From Ectocarpus siliculosus (taxonomy: Eukaryota > Sar > Phaeophyceae > Ectocarpales > Ectocarpaceae), in NCBI GenBank assembly GCA_000310025.1, contig FN649745.1:1232003-1260478 (forward strand): a DNA stretch of 28,476 nucleotides. Reading direction: 5' to 3'. Below are positions 17,642-28,476 of this stretch, one piece after another. Position numbers and translations under genes: made by a program. Position 1 is the first letter of the stretch, and the number at the start of each line of letters is the position of its first letter. Under the pieces are notes generated by a model. The model saw only the letters and a list, made by a program, of their open reading frames with translations. It did no database searches and had not been told where the DNA came from.

Positions 17642-20600
17642 TCAACCCCGCCTCTCGTCCCCTCTCCATGCCCCCAGCGGCGTCATCGTCCTCGCGTCCA
17701 CCACGGTCGTCAGGACCTCCCGCTTCTCCCTCGAGATGGCGGCGCTCGCTCCCCCCTCGCCACCCTCCACGACGAACCACCCCACCTCCACCGCCCAGGG
17801 CTCCGCCTCCTCGGTGGGAAACCCAGCCGTTTCGCCGGCCAGCGCCGCCCCGGCGGCGCCCCACCTTTTTTCCGGAGCGCTCGAGGTCCCGTCGGCCGCG
17901 GCGGCGCCGAGCCACGGCCCCGAGCGCACGGTGATGCCGCCGGGCAGCAGCAGGGTCTTGATGCCGGCGGTCTCTCGGTCGAAGGTTGCGCCGCCGCCGC
18001 CCGTGGGAGCGCACGCGCGGGGGGCCGAGCCGCCCGCAGCGTGGGTGCGGAACAGCTGGACGAGAGTGGGAACACACAGGCAGGCAGCGAACCGGTCGAG
18101 AGCTCGTTGTATTTTTTTTTTTTTCTGTCATCACTGTAAATGTGGCGGTGGTGGCGAAAGCAGTGGTAGCAAAATATACTGCTGTGGGTGATGTAGTTGA
18201 CATCGTTGCTGATTGTTGTGGTGCTTCAGAACCAGGTGGAGAAAATTGTTTTGAGCCACGGGAGATGCAGCGCGGCAAGCGGGGTGTATCGAGCGCTGAA
18301 AGTGCCGATCGACGCACCCGCCACAAGCATGGGTAGGTGCGAGAGCGAACACGGACAGGGGCCAAGCGGCGCAATGGAACCACACACTCACCACCCGTGA
18401 AAGTAGCAGCACGGTACCGCGGTCGCTTCGACGTGCCCGGGCCAAGAACGTGACAATACCACACCAGCAAAAGGTAAGAGACGGTGTGCAGACATGGCAC
18501 TCATAACACAACGCCAGCTTGACATGCCTACCCAACCCCCAAAATTGAAACAACCAATGCAAACACAAGCGCTTTAGAAAGGAACTGTCCTTTTTCTCCT
18601 GTCAAGAACTGTCCTTTTTCTCCTGTCAAGAACGTGGTCGGAGCGAAGGGGGAGGCGAGAGCGAGAAGGCGAATCCGAAAATAGGACAGGAGTCCCAAGT
18701 GCCATGAGACCCTCTTACTGCATTGCATAAGATACCACACCCCCCGGACCGAATTTCAAGTTACTCCCCATCAAAGAGGACGCCAGCCAAAAACAAACCA
18801 TGTCTTCTCGGAAAAAGCTCTCGACGAGACGATCCCAACGCCACACCACTTTCGGCACCGTCTGCCGTGAAGCAAACGAGCTTTGACAATTGGTTCCAGG
18901 GGGGTGGTATCCTACGCAACCTACGGCGCCGCTTGTGGGGGGAGCATACCTGCCAGTGCCCCGGTCCTGAGACCCAGTTCCCCGCCAAGTCGTCGGTCGT
19001 CGGGGATTCCTCGTACTCGGCGAAGCACTTGGACCGCAGGAGACCGCGCAGCTTTTGGGAGTCTAGCCCGCCGCCTTCAGACGGAAAATCATAGGCTTTG
19101 TGGTGAGCCGCGGTATTTACGGCGGGTGAGAGGACGTACATGCATTCGACTTCGACAAAGAAAAAAATGAGCCACGTTTGTTCACAAAGCACGCGTTCCT
19201 CTTCCTTGGTTCCCGTCCAGACAAGGGCTTTGTGATGCTGCGAATGGGTCACAGGAACGACGGGCGCGAATGGGTCACAGGAATGATGGGCGCAAATTTG
19301 TCGAGGCTGGGCTACCCTGCCGCCTGCTAGCGCGGGGTTTTGCAATATCCACAACCCGAAAGGGGGTCTAGGGGTGGCAAAAGGCAGGACATGCGTAGTC
19401 AATCAGCCGTGCGCGGAGAAGCGCTGGCATAGCCCCGCTGGGGGTGCTGTAGTGTGCCTTTCATGTCAGCCGTGCTGCTGCTGCGGTCCTTCCCGCCCGA
19501 ACGAAACTCGTCAATTTTTTCGAGTGTCCGTCCCGTCAAGGCGCACACGACCCGCCGGCGTCACACGCGGGGGAGTCAACAGCCACCATCCCGTCGTTTG
19601 ACCGTGCTCTCCCTCTCTCCCTATCCCTCTCTCTCTCTCTCTCTCCCTCTCTCTCCCTATCCCTCTCTCTGTCTCTGTCTCTGTCTCTGTGTGTGTCTGC
19701 TCTCTCTTCGCCGGACAAAGTGAGATGCAAGGCCTATAATCTTTGTTTTGTGTTTGGATGCACACACGCACGCGCAACAAGCATGACGCAAAAAGCACGA
19801 CACCGGTCCACCTGGCGAACCCGTGTGCCCCACCAAGACCAAGACCAAGACCAAGAACCCCGCTGCTCACCCTTGTACAGCAAGCCGTCGTCGAAGTCGT
19901 CGCGATACTTGCGCTCCCGCGTCACCGTCACGATCGGCCCCAACGCCGCCGCCGCCCCACCAGTGCCTTGCCCTCCGTTCTCGCCGCCGCCGCCACCGCC
20001 ATCGACGCGGACCTCCACCCTAGCCCTGGAGCACTCTCGTCCTCCGTCGGAACCCGCCGCCGCCGCCGCTGCTGCTGCTGCCGATTTTTCTCCGTCTTCG
20101 ACAGCGGGTGTCGATGCCGACATCGACGGGTCCGTGAATTGCGCTCCGGGGACCAGAAGGCCGACTTCCAGCTGTAAGGATGGGGACCCCGCCGCCGGTT
20201 GCTGAAGACGGGACGGGACGTCGGGGAGGGTGCTCATGTTTTGCATGCCTTTGCGGCTATGTAGACTATTGGCCACGAGTCCTCGAGAGGAAGCAGGGGG
20301 TATGGTTTCGTGGGCGCGAGTGAATGTTTGATATGTGTACGATACGGAGATGCGGGCACCGGAGAGGCGTCAAACATCGCCAAGAGGCCAAAACACCGAG
20401 TTGCACATGTCAAGATTTTTATTTTCTCCGAGCAATTCCGCCGCCCGTCGTAGGCCCTCACCCCAGAGCAAGTAATTTGCTCCAGTTAAGAGACAAGCTT
20501 GGGGTATTGTTGTATTTTTCTCACCAAACGAACCGTCAGTTTTCGGGTACATATTCGGAACGATCGTATTTATCAACATTTCATTCTTGATTTGAATTTT

Positions 20601-23316
20601 GTTCGGTCTGCGCCATGAGCCCGATGCCTGTGAGGCACTCGAATTCAACCATTTGGTTGTTCATGTTAGCGCACACCACTGCTCGGTAGCATGTGCGGTA
20701 CTCAATGAACCACAGCGGGCTTACTGCTAAGCAGGATCCACACCCCAACACGCTCGAACACACGCCAACACAAAAAACGTGGCGAATACTGTACCAGCAG
20801 GGCAGGACAGGAGTGAGTCTGGTCGGGTGCCAATAATACACTCCGGCGAATGGCGAGGATGGCGTGGTTGCCCGCTGGACACATGTCCACGAGCTACAGA
20901 CAGACATAGCATACGGCAAGCGAGCAAGCGAGTTTAGAAACACTCGCTTAACGAGCCGGCTGTTGCTGTGGTGGCTGTCAGCACACACGGGATCATCCTA
21001 CACCGCCTATACGCTACCACACCAACAAGCACGCGAAGCCAAGCAAACACGGCCGGAGGTCCTGCCATTGAGTATCTACCCAAGCCACATTGGGCTAGAC
21101 CGCACGGCTGCCTCCTATCGGAATTCCGCCGCTAACACAGGTGCCGAGGCAAAGCAGCCATTGCGCGCTGCGGTGGTATTCGGTAGTGACTCTATACATA
21201 CAACGGCGGCAGTTTGTCTGTCTGTCTGTCTGTCTCTGTCTCTGTCTCTGTCTCTGTCTCTCTCGTTCTCTCTCTTTCCTACCCACCCTCTCCCCGTCTG
21301 TCTCTCGCTCACTCAATCTCTCTGACATGGGTAGGACAGCGCACCGTGTACAGCAGTAGTGCTCTGTGTCACCTTTGCCACGATGTGCCCCCCTCCCGAG
21401 CTACTGGAACTCCCCTCGACCGGAAAGCTGGCAACGAAGACGTCGCCCCCTTCCAGCGGTGACGTCAGGGCGTTCACCTCTCTGAAAAGAAAAAGGTCGA
21501 ACCAAACCAAATCGCGCCCGCACGCGCACGCGCACGCGCACACAAACAACCGCATCCCACCACGTCAGTACACACAGGCAGCAGCAGCAGCAGCAGCAGC
21601 AGCTTTGCTCGTGCGTGCGGTTGACGGCACAAGGACAAATCTGTTCAATCCCGACGGCACGTCTCCCAAAAGGCTAAGAAAGGTGATAGGACAACGCGTG
21701 AAACGCGAAGATCATCGTAAACAATCCAACCATCATCGTGCCGTGTGCGCACCGCACAACTTCCGCGCAACGCAAGCTTCGTGGTTTCGTAGAGCACTTC
21801 GTGGGCCCTGGACTTTAATAAAAAACACGGCTTCAAAGCAAGAAGCGCTTGCCCCGCCCCCGACCATTGAGACTCACAGGGACAGGTTATCCAGGGCGCA
21901 CCCGGTTTCGGGGAAGACTCTGCCCCGCTTGCGGTAGAGTAGATCCGCACAGCTGCCGCCCCCGTCCATGTCGCCCTGCTCCTCCCCCTTCCGCAGCTGC
22001 TCGCTCGTGAGCGTTTCGAAACCCCACACCTGAGTAAATCAAGTCGGCGGCGCGGAGGGGGGGGGGGTATCGTCAGCGCCAAAGACGGCGGTGTGTGTGT
22101 GTGTTCGCCGTGCCCACAGGAGCTAGGCAGCAGGGACAAAGGGGGGACGGCAACAGATAACTTCGGCGGGGCAGGTGGGTGGTGGAGGTGGTCGCCGCCT
22201 CCTATGCTTTGGAGCACACACGCCACTGCGCGCTTTGAGTGCGCCTGTGTCCCGCCGTGCATTTCATTTCGTGTCCAGCACTCTCAACCCGCCACTCACG
22301 ACACAGAAAAAACACGATTCTCGAGTGTTGGTCTCCGGGCCTTTTCACAGCTTCCTGGATGCCGGCCATGATGACGAGGACAGTCAATACTGCTGTTTTT
22401 GGGGGTGGTAACCAGCGTAACGCGGGAGTGTCGGTGCCCACATGGTTCCGGTAGTTCTCCGACAACAAGAGGTATTGATCGAGTCGGGGGCGCCGTCATT
22501 TCAAAAACCCATGGATACGTGTGTACAACCGTTTTTTTACTGGGCAGACAGAGAGGTTCCGCACAGCGGATGGTGGAGAGGATGGGCACAACTATCAACG
22601 AAGTGGGTCAGGTACTGTGCCTTTTGGAAGGAGGTAAATCCAGCGCTTTCTCTCTCTTGAGAGGTCTTCACAAAAGGAAAGGACCCAGAAAATGGAAGAC
22701 GATTCCTTCTTGTCGCGCCACCGGATCACCGGAGTTCCGCCCAACCGCTACAGGCGAACAGAAAGCGCGTGTTCGTTAGAGCTTGGGCGAAGCACGGCAT
22801 CAAGGGCGCGCGGAGTTCCGCCCAATCGCTGCATACACGCGACCACAGTGAGCGTGCGTGAGTGCGTGCGTGGGCAAAAGCACGGCATGAGGGCGCGCGC
22901 AAAGAAAAAGGGCGTCATAGTACTCATCAAACAAGTTACAGCAATACAAACAGAGCGGAGAGCTTGCTTGCCTCCACGTCCCACTCCCGAAGCGACTCGG
23001 GCACGTAGTCCTCCGGGACAGCGACAGGCTTCCCGTCCTCCCCAGAAAACCGACACTCCCACCCGGCCCACTCTGCGCCCCGCCTCCCCGAGAACGCCTC
23101 CGACGGCGGCGGCGGCGGGTGCGGGGAGGTGGAAGAGGCGCCCCTCTCGGCAGCAACGCCGTGCAGTCGTGGACGTTGTCGTCGCCGTTGTCGTGGGTGG
23201 TTGATTCGCGACGAGTAGCCGGTGGACGAAGCTGTTGGTGGCGATAGCGTTGCTGCTGCTGCTGCTGCTGCTGCTGGGGGTGGTTCTGCGGCCGAGAGGG
23301 TTCGCCCCAGCTGCAT
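17642..23316 (-). CDS. DUF3598-like protein, six exons, 5' end uncertain
   Basis: Exons on the minus strand are 23316-22972, 22029-21878, 21481-21373, 20171-19871, 19149-18950 and 18055-17642, giving 506 residues; all phases agree. Motifs run in the order of DUF3598 (calycin-like) proteins known from cyanobacteria and plastid lineages: AEWAGWECRF, VPEDYVPESLREWDVE (exon 1), VWGFETLTSEQL (exon 2), LEVGLLVPG and GPIVTVTRERKYRDDF (exon 4), DDLAGNW (exon 5), GIKTLLLPGGITVRSGPW and AVEVGWFV (exon 6). Function is unknown; a plastid role is inferred only from family distribution. Exon 1 ends GTGGAG|GCAAGC, a GC-AG intron, or alternatively GAC|GTGGAG six bases earlier. The start is provisional: the frame stays open upstream past Met at 23421 to an acceptor-like CCCTACAG near 23480, so a transit-peptide exon may lie further out. 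Exons 1 and 4 carry Ala runs. Exon joins are well supported by phase; the family name is moderately sure. Confidence 0.72.
18582..18629. repeat. Tandem pair of 24-bp units
   Basis: Two identical 24-bp copies containing GAACTGTCCTTTTTCTCCTG lie back to back in intron 5 of the DUF3598-like gene (18056-18949). Confidence 0.95.
18730..18912 (+). mobile_element. MITE-like element, copy 2
   Basis: This has the same ends as the copy at 6427-6619: AGATACCACACCCCCC on the left and GGGGGGTGGTATCC on the right. Internal matches include AAAAAGCTCTCGACGA, CTTTCGGCACCG and GAGCTTTGA. It lies in intron 5 of the DUF3598-like gene, 37 bp short of the exon 5 donor. Confidence 0.8.
19242..19293. repeat. Tandem pair of 26-bp units
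   Basis: Two copies beginning GAATGGGTCACAGGAA, differing at two bases, lie in intron 4 of the DUF3598-like gene (19150-19870). Confidence 0.9.
19606..19700. repeat. CT-rich microsatellite
   Basis: A pyrimidine run of CTCTCC, CTATCC and TCTGTC units on the plus strand, within intron 4. On the transcript strand it is purine-rich (GA). A (CAAGAC)n run follows at about 19832-19857, close to the exon 4 donor. Confidence 0.9.
21211..21262. repeat. (TCTG)n and (TCTGTC)n microsatellite
   Basis: Tetranucleotide units pass into hexanucleotide units in intron 3 of the DUF3598-like gene (20172-21372). The rest of that intron holds no recognised exon. Confidence 0.9.
22730..22899. repeat. Tandem duplication of about 85 bp
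   Basis: CGGAGTTCCGCCCAACCGCT at 22730 recurs as CGGAGTTCCGCCCAATCGCT at 22811. Both units end in AAGCACGGCAT followed by GAGGGCGCGCG or AAGGGCGCGCG. It lies in intron 1 of the DUF3598-like gene, about 70 bp from the exon 1 donor. Confidence 0.85.
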
Positions 23317-23913
23317 CCAGGCTTGGGGACGAAGCCTCGTGGCCTTTCCCTGTCCAGTGCGAGACGAGCGTGGACAGCGAGTAGGGAGTATGGACGAAGT
23401 GTTCACGTAGGAACACAGCAATGTGCTTCCAGATAACGAGCAGCACTGTAGGGATGATTACGTGCAAGGCGAGAGAGCGGAAGGATGGAACAAAAGCACG
23501 AGAAAAAATGTTTGCTTCAGGGCTTTCAATCACATTGCTCCAGCCTCTTGCAAGTTCTGTCTGCCCTAAGGTAGCTTCGCACTTCTCCTAATGAGCGCCT
23601 CCGAGCCAGCGTCACGCAGAAGGAATTGCTCTGTGATGCATGCAACGATCTTGAACGCGAGAACGCTTCATAGTACATGTACAGTGGTACAATTTTGCAC
23701 TCTGTTCCCGTGGGTCTTCGTAACGCAGGCAGTTTCGCCCTCTCATTCGTCCACGCCATGCTCATGCTGCGGTAGATAGAAGCAGCCGCATCGCCGATCA
23801 CGAATGGCCGACACAGGCCGCTGTGGCCCCACTCTCGCCGGGAGTTTGGCATAGGAGGGATGAGACTAGGAACAAGTTCGTTTGGGATTGGTCGTCGTGG
23901 GGGGGGGAGGGGG

Positions 23914-24443
23914 GTACTCATAGTCGTGCATGCCGTAGTCGTTAGACCATTGACCTCGCATCCCTACAAAGCCGGGACGGAGCACGCCGGGTTCTCACCG
24001 GACCAGGTTCTCACATGACCAAGCGCGAAGCACCGTGAGGTAATCGGCGAGTCGCATGAAGGGTGAGCTGCATCCTGCTAAGGGTGTTCGGCATCTTGTG
24101 CTTACTTCGTTGCGTACGGATGACAGCTGCGAATGACTTAATTTATTGTCTGGTGGTTTCACTTCCAGAGACAGTCATAAGCGCTGTATAACTGCCTCGA
24201 GGATGCTAGAACATTTTAACACAACGTGGTGCGATCACCCCTCTTGCGCGGAGTGAGGGTTTTCGACCCCGTACAACATGATCTACTCGACCACCATTAT
24301 GGTTACCGCAAAAAAAAAAAAAAAAAGACGTCAAAAAAAAGAAGCGGGAACTGGTTGCCAAGTTCACGAAGTGAATTGGCTTGTTTTACAACGTCGTTGC
24401 CAAGCGACGAAAACCCAACCCCAATCGCAAACACCGGGGGGGG
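23914..24443 (-). repeat. Interspersed repeat R1, copy 2 (inverted)
   Basis: This is the reverse complement of R1 at 5280-5745, plus a single minisatellite unit (GGCTTGTTTTACAACGTCGT, 24379 onward). It starts after a G-rich run with GTACTCATAGTCGTGCATGC and keeps the same block order. The A-run at 24311-24326 corresponds to the T-run of copy 1. Confidence 0.88.
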
Positions 24444-24714
24444 CGGCATGGGTGGGGCGGGTATAATACTGCTGTATACAGCTATTTTGAACACCCACCA
24501 CTAACGCGATCTCCGTGTAAAGTCACTGGTAAAATTGGCAGTCCTTGCAATGTATATAGTCCAGCATGTCTCCGCGCTGCAGCGCAGACGTACAGACTTC
24601 GCTTGTAGCGCGGAGGAACTACATTGTACACTGCTTGGGACCCTACATATAAGGGTCTGCACAGCAGCGGCTTCATCACTACAGATTGCGTGTTCGGACA
24701 CGAAGTAATTTCGC

Positions 24715-24780
24715 TGGGAGTTGAACTTCCGACCAAGCCGTCAGAGGGTTTCCAGGTTACCAACCGAGCCACCTGGGCGA
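24715..24780 (-). mobile_element. tRNA-derived SINE-like head
   Basis: On the minus strand TGGCTCGGTTGG (24771-24760) fits the tRNA A box, and AGTTCAACTCC (24727-24717) fits the B box, at the spacing of a real tRNA. The T-stem does not pair (GGAAG against CCCAG), so this is not a working tRNA gene. The sequence continues on the minus strand for perhaps 240 bp to about 24480 as a possible SINE body, but its 3' end and target duplication are not visible, and no second copy is in the window. Confidence 0.5.
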
Positions 24781-27216
24781 TCAGTTCTCCTACCACGCCG
24801 TCGTTGACGACACTACACATGCACAGCTCTATCTCCTGCTGTACGTGCACGCAACGTACGTCGATGATCTCATCCAAAATCTTCATTGCAAGGGAGAGGG
24901 GTTCCGATCGCACTTTCGACCCAGCGGTATCGCGGTAATTTTTGCCACAACAAGCTTCCGAAGGTACTGTGTCGTAGGCTTCGGCATACCTTCCCGTGGG
25001 AGAAATCGATGGCTCATCATAGGGCGGTTCGTAGCTAGGAACTAGGAGCGGGGGGGGAGTGTTTCTTTCCGCATCTCGTTGTTTCTCTTGTAGATCTCAC
25101 CAAACGACGTTCCCGAAGGACCCCATGCGCCACGGACGGGGGATAAGGCGAAGCGCAAAATCCAGCATACACTCCGGCTCCAGGGCTCCAGGCTGAACCA
25201 GAGCCGGCGGGCGTTACCGCCATGACCATGACCAACCAGCAGCAGCAAAGACGGGCCTACACTCTGCCCTGCACTGCCGCTGTATGCATAGACTACAACA
25301 ATCAATCATCACAGACTGTCATGTTCATTTGAGGCCGGGTACCGTCGTGTCGTTTTGCTGTGTAACCTCGCGGAGCCCCTGCCTTTATCCAGCAAAATGC
25401 TCTTTCTCTGTCCCCTGCATGCACACCAAAGCCACACATCAGCACATCCCCCCAATCTCTTCATACACAACAGAAATACCAGATATGCTGTGAAGTGTTT
25501 GCACTTGAGCGCTCTCCGCGCGTGCATCGGAGAAGGAGAGACGTGCCGGATACTGCATGCACAAAAATATGGCGGAGTTCTGCAGGAGCTCACGCGAAGG
25601 CGGCCTGGAACGGTTGGCGAGGCTTGTGTGCTCTGGCTGCACCCAGAGGACACCACATGAAGTCACGGTGTGCATGACATCGCAGTCCACCCGACTGACC
25701 CAACCTCTTACTAATTACGTACCACACAGTAGAGCAGGCTCAAATACATTGCGCTGACGCGAACCACACGCGCGCTGCTTTTGTGAACATCAACAGCAGT
25801 GGCGTCACCGCTCCTACCGACATGGCCTGTGCGTGTGTCATGCTGTGCTGCTGTTTTGTTGGTTTTGCTTCGCGTGACACTTCAAGTTCTATTGCCCACT
25901 CCCACAGCAGGGGTTCCCTTCTTTACAACGAATAGTCTACGACTCTATGTAAACAGGAGCACCCTCGCGAAAGACCTTACTGGTATTGTGTCCATTTCGG
26001 CACTTCATTCTAAAAGCTAGGCTAGAAAATGGTGCGGTGACCTTGCTGACCTGCCGCTCATACACCAATTAAAACCGCAGCTTCGCACGCTTCATTCTCA
26101 TAAATTGTTGAAAGCAAGCCGACGAATATCGTCGGCGTTGCTAGTCCCAAGCTTTATATTTTTATTTTAGTCGCGTGTTGCGCGTGTGCTGACACCACGA
26201 ACGGGAAGGACCTTAATTAGCCGACACACTACGCAATAATGGTCGTGATGGACGCGGGTACGCAATAAAAAAACAACACATACATCCGATCCTCGGGAAT
26301 CACGAAATGCAACGTCTACATACACACGGTAGGCACTCTGTCTGTCCCTTTAACACGGTACGTACTGCTTTTGCCTACCACTCACTCTCGTCCTCTCGTC
26401 CGCATCAACAACAAACAATGCAACTTGCCGCACAACAAGAGCCATCCCTGCAGGAAAAGCTGTACAAACAAGCAAAAAGCAGCTCCTGCTGCGGTAAGCT
26501 GCTGCTGTATGTACCATTTTTCAGCACGCACGAACAACAGATACAGCACAGGCGAAAGAGCTGAGTCTGCCTGTCTGTGTCTGCGTCGGCGTGAGTAGGG
26601 GTGGGTGTGAGGTATCGATAGAGTAACGACCGAGGATGTTTTTTTATGTTTATTCTTCTTAATATGACACAACGAATCCATCTCCATCATAGAAAAGAGT
26701 CTGAGACAGATTAGCAATGAATTCATTGTGTATGGCATCTCGACGAGTATCGTCGCGTTGCCTGTCTGAAGCTTTCGATTTTTGCAGCGGGTAACAATCA
26801 AGGTAGACACCAAGAAGATGCCCGATGAGCACACAGGAACCGGGGGACCCCAAAAAACAAAAGCATGAAAAACAAAAGAAAGAAAGAAGCGAGAACAAAC
26901 GAGTCAGACGCGACAGGCTTCAGGGAGGAGGCAAAAGAGCGCATAGAAGAAAAGCACCGTCGCCGCTCGCTCCGGACCGCTGGAAACTCTCACATAGCAC
27001 TACATATGGAGCAAATATTAGGTAGGGCCCAAGTCCATTGCTTGGCATAACGCCCATCGCTTCACATGCAGCAGCCGGATGCACGGGTAGCCTCTTACTC
27101 AGCAAAAAGCGAAACGACTGCGGTTGGTTGACGTTCGATGTTGTTGGGACCCTACCGGCGAAAGGCGAGAGAGAGAGAAAGAGAGGTAGACAAAAATACG
27201 AGAGCGGAGAGAAGAC

Positions 27217-27290
27217 AAGGCATTGACTCTCTCGAGAAGAGAAGGCATTGACTCTCTCGAGAAGAGAAGGCATTGACTCTGTCGAGAAGA
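27217..27290. repeat. Three tandem 25-bp units
   Basis: Three nearly identical units start AAGGCATTGACTCT and contain TCGAGAAGA; the third has GTCGAG in place of CTCGAG. They follow a GAGAGAGAAAGAGAGG stretch in the right flank. Confidence 0.95.
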
Positions 27291-28424
27291 CACTCACTCT
27301 CGTCCCTCTGGCCCGCCGCAGGCTGTCAGACATGATGTCACGTTGTGTATCGAACGGCGATATCCGATGTCGGCTCAGCAACAGCAAACAAGCACAACAA
27401 CAAACAAATATAGTCAGTCGCCGTGTGCGAGCTGTGGACTACTATCTTGTTGTAGGAAGTGAGAACTAAAAAGAGCACGACTACATAGCACCACGGACGA
27501 ACTATTATCGCAATACGCTTGCCGTCCGCCATAGATGCGCACCGCTGCACGAACGAGCTGTTGGTTATCATACCTCACTACGTAGTATCTAAGATTGTGC
27601 TGCCATCTAGCTTACCTATCGCTCAAATTACGACTACGCAGCAGACTCAAGGCAAGGAAGCAACACGCGTGCCGATGCATACCAACCATGCATGCAGCAA
27701 AACAAAACAAGGCGGACCGTCTGTTGTTGTTTGTCTCTTCAACTGACTGTGCTGCCGACAACGACACTGGAAAAAAGTAGGAGACGCGCATCGCCTACGC
27801 GAGCAACGCGTGCAGCCCAAAAAAACAGAGACGATAACCTTACGACCTTTCTTTTCAGCACATTCCGAGCATATACTGCAGCAACCGCAAGTATGTGTAC
27901 AGCAGCAGCCGCATGTTGTGTACAACAACGGTCACTCAGGAAGAAAATCACAACAACAAACAAACGCAAAAAAAAAAAGGTGGTGGCGCGCAGCACGCAG
28001 GACCCTCTTTCGCTTTGAACCGGCCATTCCCATGGCGAAACAGACAAGGTACAGCAGTGAAGGCCGACTCTTGCCGGCCCCAGGAGGCGGAAGCTGCTAC
28101 AACTCGGGGACGGGTCATGATTTGCGATTGATTCCTCACCGAACGGATATCGAACGATGACACTACTGTTTCAACTAGCTTCAGAAAAGCTTCAAAATTA
28201 ATTGTGAAACTTGCATAGAGATGGCAAGTAAACACCCCGTTCCAAAGAATATCTGTCGTTGATTTTTATTGACTTGCGGACCTTTCGGGGCCAGTTTGTT
28301 TTAGCGTACCTCTTTAGGGTAAGTTAGCCTGTGACCACGGGAATCGACCGCGTCAAGTGTTGGATCAGTACGCACATATGAAGGTACTGGGTAGAGAGAG
28401 ATCTGAACGGTTTTTAATGCGAAG

Positions 28425-28453
28425 ACAACAACAACAACAACAACAACAACAAC
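28425..28453. repeat. (ACA)n microsatellite
   Basis: About ten ACA units lie close to the right edge of the window. Confidence 0.95.
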
Positions 28454-28476
28454 ATTTAAAACTGAACTAATGGGTG

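Larger units (their letters stand above)
23317..28476. other. Gene-poor right flank
   Basis: Besides the inverted R1 copy, a SINE-like head and tandem repeats, no exon could be tied to a known family. From about 25.7 kb the plus strand is A/C-rich with many CAACAA words, the mirror image of the left flank. This would fit intronic or 3' untranslated sequence of a minus-strand transcript: either a 5' extension of the DUF3598-like gene or the tail of a gene beyond the right edge. A 19-bp hairpin (GCCGACGA/TCGTCGGC) sits at 26118-26136. Confidence 0.5.

Noticed and set aside
17544-18191. 215-codon plus-strand open frame, and other long frames at 17520-18500.
   Set aside because: They lie antisense to, or out of frame with, the G+C-rich last exon of the DUF3598-like gene; open frames are expected there by composition.
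20370-20730. Possible extra exon of the DUF3598-like gene (stretches reading VEFECLTG and LLTGANYLLWGEGLRRAAEL).
   Set aside because: The flanking exons already join in phase and in family order, and no good acceptor/donor pair keeps the frame.
24715-24780. A functional tRNA gene.
   Set aside because: The A and B boxes fit, but the T-stem and D-stem do not pair.
24482-24913. 143-codon minus-strand open frame.
   Set aside because: It runs straight through the SINE-like head, has no recognised domain and no support from splice signals.
25799-26020. 73-codon frame with a signal-like hydrophobic start.
   Set aside because: Short, no conserved motif, no neighbouring exons.
26825-27025. Charged open frames (for example EEAKERIEEKHRRRS) on the plus strand.
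   Set aside because: Purine-rich composition yields Lys/Glu/Arg in any frame; no domain and no partner exon were found.
27217-27290. A CRISPR-like array.
   Set aside because: The units are directly adjacent without spacers; this is a plain tandem repeat in a eukaryotic genome.

Overview
The window reads as a stretch of nuclear genome from a photosynthetic stramenopile, most likely a brown alga. It holds three intron-rich protein genes with many small exons, long introns and long gene-free flanks. Two of the proteins belong to plastid-associated families. One carries a signal peptide with the ASAF-type cleavage motif that heterokonts use to target proteins to their secondary plastid. There are no bacterial-style operons, no rRNA and no CRISPR array. 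The assignment to brown algae is inferred from gene architecture and the targeting motif; the sequence alone does not prove a species.

Layout. Positions 1-1951 form a gene-free, G/T-rich flank. Positions 1952-6981 (minus strand) hold a six-exon plastid lipid-associated protein (PAP/fibrillin) gene. Only 278 bp separate its start codon from the start of a plus-strand, eight-exon deoxyhypusine synthase gene (7260-15669), so the two probably share a divergent promoter region. Positions 15670-17641 lie between two convergent 3' ends. Positions 17642 to about 23316 (minus strand) hold a gene, reconstructed here as six exons, for a DUF3598-like (calycin-fold) protein whose 5' end is uncertain. Positions 23317-28476 contain repeats and no convincing gene.

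Most of the non-coding structure is mobile or repeated DNA in introns and flanks. A foldback-type element of about 2.3 kb with inverted arms of about 570 bp sits in intron 1 of deoxyhypusine synthase and encloses a second element with its own terminal inverted repeats. A repeat family (here R1) has one copy in a PAP intron, an inverted copy at 23.9-24.4 kb and a fragment in a deoxyhypusine synthase intron. A MITE of about 190 bp occurs once in each of the two minus-strand genes. A tRNA-derived SINE-like head lies at 24.7 kb.

The three genes do not form an obvious pathway. Deoxyhypusine synthase modifies translation factor eIF5A in the cytosol, PAP/fibrillins act on plastid lipid bodies and thylakoids, and the DUF3598-like protein is of unknown function. 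All exon joins were found by reading conserved family motifs across splice sites and checking that phases agree; no transcript data were available. No previously undescribed multi-gene system was found.
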